NCBI RefSeq assembly: GCF_051020765.1
Contig: NC_134943.1
Span: 9,486,001 to 9,550,000 of the forward strand
Reading direction: 5' to 3'
Origin: Lasioglossum baleicum
Lineage: Eukaryota > Arthropoda > Insecta > Hymenoptera > Halictidae
Length of the DNA: 64,000 nucleotides
The position numbers and the translations under genes were made by a program. The notes below the pieces were generated by a model, which did no database searches, was not told where the DNA came from, and saw nothing but the letters and a program-made list of their open reading frames with translations. This document shows positions 49,101-64,000 of the stretch, piece by piece; within the stretch, counting starts at the first letter, position 1, and the number at the start of each line of letters is the position of its first letter.

Positions 49101-49425
49101 GGCGAAGCTGCAGGTGGTGTACAAGCCGCCGTTCAGGTTCAGCGTGAAGCTGAAGAAGTCAGACAAGGTAGCTCAAGTGCCTGCCCAACCGGCGAACGCG
49201 AGCCACCCGAACGGCAGATCGAAGCTGCCGAGGGCCGGCGTGCTGCTCAGGACTGCCAAGAAGAAGGACAGGGTCAGAATAGGCAGGGCCAGACAAATAG
49301 CACCTACAGGAATCGGAAACGGTGCGGGTGATTTACCTGAGCCGGCCAATTCTGACCTGCACACTGTCCCATCCGACCTGGAGGTGCTGCTGTCCGAGAG
49401 CGAGTTCCTGTTCTCGGACACGTGA
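40169..49425 (+). CDS. Kul: ADAM10-class transmembrane metalloprotease, Kuzbanian-like
   Basis: A zinc membrane protease that sheds ectodomains; the ADAM10 class cleaves Notch-pathway proteins. Exons: 40169-40412, 42867-43016, 43191-43375, 44385-44525, 44799-44923, 45289-45417, 45638-45806, 46432-46601, 46691-46858, 46954-47081, 47380-47494, 47556-47690, 48230-48463 and 48601-49425. All phases agree; with 11013-11131 this gives about 1011 residues. In order: prodomain, a basic site LHKRS fitting furin cleavage, the catalytic domain with [10 protein letters not shown] completed by His at the next exon start (zinc site HExxHxxGxxH) and IMFARATSG (Met-turn), disintegrin [15 protein letters not shown], a Cys-rich part, one membrane helix ([15 protein letters not shown]), and a long basic tail. 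CGWEEDC and [17 protein letters not shown] point to Kul rather than Kuz, from memory. The start codon was not found. Confidence 0.92.
41470..41630 (+). repeat. Palindromic repeat family, copy F (partial)
   Basis: In an intron of the Kul-like gene. Carries AATATTGCATTGTCATCCAG, the block GTTTCAAGTCTCTAGCTCAT and an eroded end GCTAATAAAAAAACGTGG. Only one flank of the family is present. Confidence 0.6.
42224..42490 (+). repeat. Repeat family R2, copy 2
   Basis: Matches 31678-31908 over GTCGCCCCGGACAAAAAG, TTTAACACATCAATATTTTT and AAAATGGCGCCCCTAAATTT. It is longer through an expanded AT-rich middle. Located in the Kul intron just upstream of the 42867 exon. Confidence 0.65.
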
Positions 49426-51715
49426 CACCGTCCCCAGACCATGCTGTTCCGAGCGGGGCTTCGAAACTGTTATCACGGCGATTCCGATTCGTGAGACGGC
49501 CCCGAAGAACCTTTACTCCGAACGACTGCTACGGAGAACCGAAATGTCCAACTGTTATCATCCCATAGGTAGTGTCATTGTTCATTGAAATGTGAAAGGG
49601 GCTCGTTTAGAAGAAATTTTGATTGCCATATTTTTGTAGAAGCTTCCCTCTATGCATTTCGAGATAGCATCCCTTAAAATGTGCATTTTAAGCATTTAGA
49701 TTGTACTTCACCCATTGGAAAAGAAAGAATCGTTTGAGATAATAGTTGGAGATTGCAGTCCTTCGTAACAGCTACTCTGGACAAAAGTTCTTCGCAACCG
49801 TCTCAATCAGAATCGTTGTATAACAGTTTTAAACAATTATTTTCGGAACCGTTTCAAGCCTTGGTTCCGAGGAATCCCGTCCGATTCCATTTTGGAGTTT
49901 TGCCTTGATCTCGCTGACAACGGGTATGATACGGTAGGGGGTCGTTCTTACTCTTCAACCTAAATTAAGGCGTGAGACTTAAAAATACAATTTCCAACCT
50001 CCATAGCAAAGACCACAGAGAATCAAAATGCAATTAAAACGTTGGTTGTCGGCGAGATCGAGTAACGGAAAAGCACGGCTCGTTTTCGATGCACGATTCT
50101 CCCTCGTTTGCGTCGCTCTACCGTTTTGTTTCTTATTGAATCAAACCGGACCAAGCGCGCGACGCCAACGAGGAAAAATCGTGGTTGTTAGTTGGTGCGC
50201 GGCTGCCGCACGTTTTTATTCCGACGACTAGGACAAAAGAGAAACGCGAAAGCCCCGAAACGAGCTTTTTCAGTTCTACCGTGCTGGAATTTATTTTTCT
50301 ACGGGTATGTGTAACGCGAAACGCAGCCGCCGCGCGCGTATTTACACGTATTGCGTACGCTTTCGCTCTTCTTCACGTCTTCCTAGGGTAATGTGTACGC
50401 GCGTCAGTACGTATACGTGTCGTGTGGACGATGACGGTACCGTAGAACATAGTACACGTTTTTTTTTTAATGGAAGAATGCACCTCGTAACACCGCGCGC
50501 CAGTGCTAGTTTCACACGAGACCCAAGCCAAGTTTTCTTCTTCCAAAGAAAAGGGGCCAAATTCAACTTTTAAAAATCGAAAGACTACGCGCGAGGAGAA
50601 GCTGACGAACGCGTTAGATCTCGCGCAGAGTGTGCCGACAGTTTCACTGCACTGCGGACTTTATGCATTTGACAGTATAGAACGGTGACAAGACAATTTG
50701 GAGAACATCAATACATTATCTGGCAAATGTTGCGTTACAAAAGTGACGCGACATGTAATTTTCGATATGATAGATGCTTTATTCTATTATTTTCCGTAAG
50801 TGAATTCTTATAAATTTAGTGTTATTTCCTATCGTTTGAAATTAGTAAAACAAGAATTAATCATTTAGTTGCCATTTCCTGCAATCGGTGTAGAAAATTT
50901 TGCACAAAGATTCGCAGTCCAGAAATCGCTATACTAGACCTAGGTTATTCGAGAAATAATATCAATTCCCTTGGGAATCTCTTGCTTTCGGTTTGCGTCG
51001 TGATTTTGGGACACTCTGTAGCTGTAAGATCGTAACGAGAAATGAATTACAGCGTTTCCTTTATAATGTCGCGTTAGAAAGCAGATCAAATTGTTTCTGT
51101 TTCTCCTGAACGTCTAACTGATCGTTCTAAGGAGAGAGACGTTACGGAGGGAACACTGTACAGTAATTTCTAGCGCGAGATACCGTCGTATTTTCAGGAC
51201 TATAAAAGACACTTGTAAACTATCGCTGTATCGTGCCTATTATCGTACACCGCTCTTCGAAACTCGGATAAAAGGGATCTCGCAGTCGGAGAGGAGAACA
51301 CTTTGCTTTCCTGGCGACGATAGTCGTCAGAGAGACAGGATGTCCGCAGGCAGAGGTCCTCGAACGTGTCTGTATACTTGGAAGTGACGATAGCGAGGCG
51401 GCTGGACCATAATCAGTAACTTCATCCTCTGAAAAATTTCCCGAACTAATTTTGAAGATGGCTAAAAGGAAAAGTAAACTTAAATCGAGGAGCGATTTGC
51501 AATGGTCGAGATGTTAAAAGAATTCTGTTTAGAACCTCTGTTTATGGTCTTGCGTGGTAGCTACGCCGCTGCATCGTTGCGTCCAAGTATGGCGGGTTGC
51601 CTGCGCTTGCTGTTGATCTAACGTACTATTCTCATGGTTCCTATTTAGCCGGCAAATCCTAACATTGCGGTGTAAACCTTGCCGGATCGTTTGCATTTTC
51701 CAGTGCATAAGTGAT

Positions 51716-51800
51716 GACGATGATGTTGACGATATGATGATGATAATGATGATGATGATGTTGATCATGATGACGATGACGACGACGATGATGATGGTGT
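51716..51800 (+). repeat. (GAT/GAC)n imperfect microsatellite
   Basis: GATGATGATGATG runs interrupted by GAC, GTT and CAT triplets over about 85 bases. The reverse strand yields a spurious Ile/Ser-rich frame. Confidence 0.9.
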
Positions 51801-53192
51801 CGACGACGTGAATGGAAGCTCGTCGAGCTATTTATATTTTTGAGACTGTATAAAGAATACGAGTTCGACGAACGACACGCTCCACTAGCTTTCCGTGAGT
51901 TTCATTTGCCCCCGTCGGATCGTGTGTAGATCAATTAGCTAGACACTCAATCGCGGTGCTATTAGTCGATACTCGGTCAAACGGATTCTTTCATCCGCGA
52001 GACATTCCCCGCCGCTTTAAGTGTAAAAAACGAAACTTCAAGAGCGCAGTCCACGAGTTTTAAGTTCCTCTCTGTCGCAGATCGCTTCGGGAATCCCCGT
52101 CGTAGACGAAATACTCAACGCCATTCCGAATCTATCCGGCCCACGTCTGAGATACTCTTCTGCCACTTCTCGATCATTATCCCGCGACTATTGCGATTCC
52201 AAAAAACGGTGGAAGTCCAGATTCGCTTTGAATCGCGACAGACGCTCCCATTGGCGGTAGCATTCGCAACAATGTCAAAGCCGCCGCTGGGATGCGAAAT
52301 CGTTTGAGTGTTACGTACGTACAGCGTGTTTAAATCCCGCTAATCTGGCACTCGAACGGTTAATTAGAAGACGGGGGTGGGCGGACCGTTTCTCCGATAA
52401 TCGCGAGAATCCCGGACAAATACTGCCACGGAAAAATCACTCGGTCTTCGTCTCGACCCTGCTCGTTTGCTCATCTCCGACTAGAGCCGGCTGCCGCGAT
52501 GCGAAACGAGCAAACACAGAGTCCGCTTGTGTCTATACATACGTGCGTGTGCGTGTACTTAAGCCGTAAGGATATGTGATTTTACTGTTACGCGAGTTTA
52601 CTAATTACACGTATAGCGGCCGCGCGCGCGTGGCCACCACTTAATTGACCCATTGGCCTAATACCGTCTAAGCAGTTAGTTAGAAATACTCTCTCGAACG
52701 GGCCGCGGACGTTCTGTCCCGTTCAATTTCTACCCCTTGTTTCGTCAGAAATCTTTAGAAATAAATTGAAAGACAGAGCGAGAGAGCGAGAGAGGAAAGA
52801 GAGAATATGTGTCGATAAGCAATTAACGCGCGAGTCAACGTAGGCGAATGGGTTGTGTAAGGAAATGTGATTTTACTTTTAAGACCGATCTGTGTTACAT
52901 TCCGGGAGACTTCGCCGGTTCTGCGCCAGTGGCCATGTCGCCTGACACCCTTGTTGTTCAATTGTTACCCCCCACCCGGGAGAGCTGTTAGGTAGACGAT
53001 TATTTAGTCCGCTGCAATAATAAGCAGCTGTATAATAGGCCAGAGCCGCTCGAAGACATGCAGATCCCAACGTTAGGTGTAGATTATAATACTTGACTCC
53101 CCCAGCATATCCGTTTTTATCGTAAATCGCGTAGGAGATCCACGAGGAAACGATCAGATATCATTTTCTTTTCCACGATCTCAGTGATAACC

Positions 53193-53214
53193 GGACTGCG
53201 GATCTTTATGCATT
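53193..53214 (+). repeat. Dispersed 20-base motif, best copy
   Basis: GACTGCGGATCTTTATGCAT with close variants. Forward copies: 5705, 13805, 22470, 41841, 50652, 53193, 53578 and a weak one at 63593. Reverse copies: 3542, 5618, 41735, 42017, 50899, 59897 and 63623. Sites lie in introns and intergenic DNA, never in exons that I could identify. Some pairs face each other within about 130 bases (5618/5705, 41735/41841, 63593/63623), but most are solitary. The nature is unknown. Confidence 0.65.
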
Positions 53215-54109
53215 GGGCGTCCATTTTCCTCGGTTAATTAATTGGAGAGCGACCATGGCGACTAGCCAGTTCACCGAGGAAATAAAACTAACGTTCATAC
53301 ATTTTATAGTTATATCCCTCCGACCACTCGGGTGCTCGTTTATTTCGCTGCTCCGAAAAACCGTTCCCCGCTAGCGAAGCCAGTGTGAATGGGATGTATT
53401 CGTGATTCGGGAGGGTTCCTGGGATCGGAAGCGGCGGTTGTAGCGCGAAGGATCCCCAGAGAACGCTTCCCCGACTGCCAAGAAAAATCTGATCGGCGGA
53501 ACGGAGACACTCGACCGGTTCCCATCCGATTTTTCTCTAGTTGAACACGCCCGAGGCGCGACTGTTAATTTATCACTGGACTGCGGGTGTTATGCATCCA
53601 TACCGTATACTATCACCGTGAAAAATCTGCAAAATCTGTACGCGATTTCAATTTCGATTTAACCCTTAGTTGGTATTGTTGTAATTTGCAATTTCATAAT
53701 TCTCGCGTTCTTTCGTTATAGTCGGATCCGGATGTCAATCCGAATTTCGGGTTATAATGAATAATTCAAATAGCAAAAGCCCTAGTTAAAAGATTAGTTC
53801 CCTTTCAAATCATCGACGTTAATCTCATTGTTGTCAAACCAACTAAGAGTTAAGCGAGCCGATTATTTTCTCAAGTTCTTATGCGAGCCCGGCTTGTCAC
53901 ACGGATTTGCATGAACACCCGCAGTTTATTTATTACGTACTTGTATCTTATATAAGATGGGGCTGCTGTATTTTTACACGGACTTTGTACAAATAACGAG
54001 AGCCACGAAAACCGCGAGGGCGACGCCGTTCGCGCACCATTGCATATAACTGTATACCAATAAATAGACGTAGAAATAGTCTGAGTATCTTTCAGAGGAT
54101 CGTGTATTC

Positions 54110-55669
54110 CTATACCTTGTTCAAAGCACTCTCCGAAAAACATTTTACTCTTGCTTTTGCGCAAACTTCGCTGTCCCCGCGTATCCCCTTGCCATCTTGT
54201 CTTGCTGCTTCAACCTTGATCCGCCTACCTGCGGTTTCTTCTTCGAATCGCAGTCTGTTCTTCGTTATAGTTTCTCTCAGCTCGTTTCCGTACTTGAGAA
54301 CTGCAAGATGATTATTCTAAGAACGATGTTTTTTTATAGTTTACACGCGAAAGTAAGTGTGTAAATTAAGTATACTTTCTTCTCGACGCTTTTCTTCCTT
54401 CTTCCTCTCCTCTATTTCAAGCTTCCTCCGTTCCTCGACAAGGTACCTTGCAAAAGCTGCGTCGATCGCGTCGTCCTTTGCTTTTCTCTCAGCTGCAATC
54501 ACCCGACTTCTCACCTATAATTATTTTATCTTACAATTAGAACTGCGTTCCTCAATGCAGGTGGCAACATTTCACGATCCACAGATTGAACAACGTTTCC
54601 GTAGACATTACCATATCCTGCATAAGCTCTTTTGCCATTCGTTTCTTCTCCAACGCCAGCCTAATCACCTCGTTAGCCAGTTCACTATCTCTCTCAGCTA
54701 GGAACAAATCCCGACAGATTCTCTCACGCTCCAGTTTCTTAAATTCCGCGTCCAGGATCTGCTTCCCCACCTTCTGCGCCATTGCTTCCTTCCCTGATTG
54801 AGTATCAGTCTTCTGCTCGGCTTCCTTCTTCTGCAGAGTCTCCTTTTCGGCGATGATCTTCTCGATTTCATCGTGCTCCTTCTTCAGAACTTCCTTGCGC
54901 TTGCTCTTCCAGATCTGTCTGGCCTTCAGGAAAGCGTCCCTCTCGGCTTGCTGCAATGCAGCTTTCTCCATCTTCTGCTTCTCCGCCTCCACTTCCTCCT
55001 GGTGTAAAGTTTCCCCGGCCTCTTCCATGATCTTGCGTTCTCTATGCTTCTCTTCCTCCAATTCACGTTGCCTGCGACGATTGTTGATCTGCTGGTTCTG
55101 CAGTTCTCTTCTGTAATTCAACTTCTTCTTCAGCAGGTGCTCCAAATCCTCCTCGTCGCGACGTAGAAAGGTATCGGACGATTGTAAACGCGTTGCGTCC
55201 TTTCGTTTCTCTTCAGTCAGCTTTGCTTCTAAATCCTGAATGACGAGATCGGGAACTATCCGGCGAGTGTTCCTTTCCTTCAGCTTTCGGAAAGACTCCT
55301 GTTGCTCGTGATCTGTGCGAGGAAACAAATTTTTTTCACAATCTCAATAATCGTAAATTAAAGATATTAGAACTCGTCATTTTGACGAGTCCCGTAAACC
55401 GCGTGTTGATTCGGGAATTTACGTTTGCGAAGCGCCAACTCTTCAGCAAGTTTCTCGTCCCGTTCCATCCGACGTAACTTCAAGTCAAAGGCCTCTTTGG
55501 CACGCTGCAGCTCTTCTGCTTCCGTTGCAATCCTCCGCTCGATGTGTTGTCGACGCAACCGCTGCTTTATGTCACTCTTCTTCAACAACATTCGTCGACG
55601 GTTCGCCATCTCGTCCTCCTTCTTCTCCTTCAGCCTCTCCAGCTCTTCATCATCCTCTCTCACCTGCAT
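54110..55669 (-). CDS. Coiled-coil protein with TPH-like helix, probable axonemal protein
   Basis: Four coding exons on the minus strand: 55669-55387, 55312-54576, 54514-54376 and 54300-54110. They give 449 residues, nearly all charged coiled coil rich in Glu, Lys, Arg and Gln (for example RRQHIERRIATEAEELQRAK, LEHLLKKKLNYRRELQNQQ, LKYGNELRETITKNRLRFEE). This composition and the Y-x-x-x-L-R-x-x-I pattern fit the trichohyalin-plectin-homology group of ciliary and flagellar microtubule inner proteins (CFAP53, MNS1, CFAP45 types). I cannot assign the member. The first donor (GTCAAA at 55386) is weak and chosen for phase; 55374 would break the frame. The start ATG at 55669 lies 185 bp after the DDX41 stop on the same strand. 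Confidence 0.7.
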
Positions 55670-55854
55670 CTTCAGAATTCACTGAGAAATTCCCTTCCTG
55701 TTCTACTGTCAAACTCGTATCGATGCCGGAAACATAAACGCATCGCTTGCGAAACATTAAAAAAAAATTGCAACCGCGTGTAAATAGCGTAATATACATT
55801 TTATTCGCATAAAAACTATGTACAAACTTACAATTACAAATTAATTTTTAAAAT

Positions 55855-58455
<2,601 letters not shown>

Positions 58456-59558
58456 GGCTTGCTGTGGCTCAATAACGACTATTTACGAATACGAATACCT
58501 CTGAAAATATTTTTAATAATGCAGTCTTGTCATTCAGGTCATTGGAAAAGATTAAAACTGTTATGGTGCCCAAGGTGATTCAGAACTCAGAACCCACCCC
58601 CTTCGCTCTATATAATGACCATGCAGTTGATGCAACGTAAATCAAATAAATAAGACCTCTTTCTTGTGACATTGTTACGAATATTGTTGAAATATTTCGC
58701 AGCCGACGATATATTCAAATAATGGATAATATAATAAGTACCTTACCTTTACCTAACCCTGCACCGTAATTTACTCCAGAACATTACATTATGTCGAGCC
58801 TAATTCATCGAGTGCGCGCATCACTCTCTGTACATATATTTACAAATTATTCAATATAAAAATTGACAATTCGGCTTGCAAATATTTTTATTACATTTCA
58901 CTCGATACACGATAACCCTCGATAAATCGAACAATTGTTCGAGTCGAGATATATTCTCGTCTGTGTCGATGGCTGGTCGATGGCACAGTGAATCGAATGA
59001 AATTATTCGAGTCGAGTTACATTATTAATTTAAAATTTGTTATTGTCAGATGATTAACAGCTTTTAAGTATCATAAAAAAGAGGAATTAGAAAATATACT
59101 TGTAATTGAAATTTACATTAGCTTCTAGTATTTTCTAAGAGATTTGCGTGGTTTCGAACAATATATACTCGCACGAATCGAACGAACGTGAACTAAAGAA
59201 AAATAAAATATCTGTAAATCATCAAAACGAATTGTAGATAAATATGATAATAGATACAAAGTTAGAAACACCGATAAATTGTATCTCTGTAAGCTTCCGA
59301 ACGCTATGTAATACGTATATATCCAATCGTCTGATTGGGTGATAGGTGATATAACAATAGTGCAATACATGCATGCTTATTACATAGTACGTCTCGTGTC
59401 GTAGTCACGTAGTCACGTAGTACGATGATCACGATACGGTTATCTGCGTATTTCTTGTTGTACAAACATTATTTATAAGGACTTTATGCGTGAACATCGA
59501 CCGAACGACGAAAACTTTCCACAGTCTCTTCCTTTGTTGGGAAACATCAAGACGAACA
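58456..59558. promoter_or_regulatory. Divergent upstream region between DDX41 and the amine oxidase
   Basis: About 1.1 kb separates the two start codons, which face away from each other. It is AT-rich, with no coding signal or repeat that I recognise and no obvious TATA pattern that I would place. Any core promoters of the two genes, and their 5' UTRs, should be in this interval. Confidence 0.5.
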
Positions 59559-63993
<4,435 letters not shown>

Positions 63994-64000
63994 TAAATTC

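Larger units (their letters stand above)
49426..54109. other. 3' flank of Kul and intergenic DNA; no further gene seen
   Basis: The first part is presumably Kul 3' UTR, but its end could not be fixed. The rest holds short overlapping frames, a trinucleotide microsatellite (51716-51800), four clear or diverged copies of the dispersed short motif (50652, 50899, 53193, 53578) and a GA-rich run near 52774-52802. No domain-bearing frame was recognised on either strand. Confidence 0.5.

Overview
The window looks like insect nuclear DNA, and most probably hymenopteran. The reasons are intron-split genes of insect type, a CpG-rich background with AT-rich islands, many Tc1/mariner-class relics and short foldback elements, and a death-domain plus SEFIR adaptor gene. 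The order is inferred from general character; no species can be named. All exon boundaries below were read by eye from splice signals, phase continuity and family conservation.

Left and middle (1-49425): one large gene dominates, an ADAM10-class metalloprotease on the + strand that most resembles Kuzbanian-like (Kul). One prodomain exon lies at 11013-11131, followed by a 29-kb intron and then 14 exons from 40169 to the stop at 49425. The 5' exons (signal peptide, start codon) were not found and are probably upstream of the window. The flank before 11013 and the giant intron hold transposon remains: a Tc3-like relic, an internally deleted mariner with exact inverted ends and TA duplications, a DD37D (maT-type) relic with a nonsense codon, two abutting TA-flanked MITEs, another deleted mariner, a Tc1-type MITE, several long foldbacks, and a multi-copy palindromic family with ACCACGCTTATATTA ends. 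An array of GGCGTGG-bearing repeats lies at 34.6-37.2 kb.

Right (54110-63992): a compact gene cluster. A coiled-coil ciliary-type gene (TPH-like, 449 aa, minus strand) lies 185 bp downstream of the stop of DDX41/abstrakt (624 aa, minus strand, complete in ten coding exons). About 1.1 kb away and divergent is a flavin amine oxidase (spermine oxidase type, + strand) that runs off the right edge. Its second intron holds, on the opposite strand, a complete seven-exon gene of 355 aa joining a death domain to a SEFIR domain. This is the layout of invertebrate Act1/CIKS adaptors of interleukin-17-type receptors.

The genes do not form one pathway: Kul is a membrane sheddase, DDX41 is an RNA helicase linked to splicing and nucleic-acid sensing, CIKS is an immune adaptor and the oxidase is polyamine catabolism. 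The points most worth a second look are the nested CIKS gene, a probable GC-AG intron in the oxidase, a short motif centred on GACTGCGGATCTTTATGCA dispersed at about fifteen sites, the GGCGTGG array, and a flipped hairpin loop in one copy of the palindromic family. No tRNA, rRNA or CRISPR was recognised.
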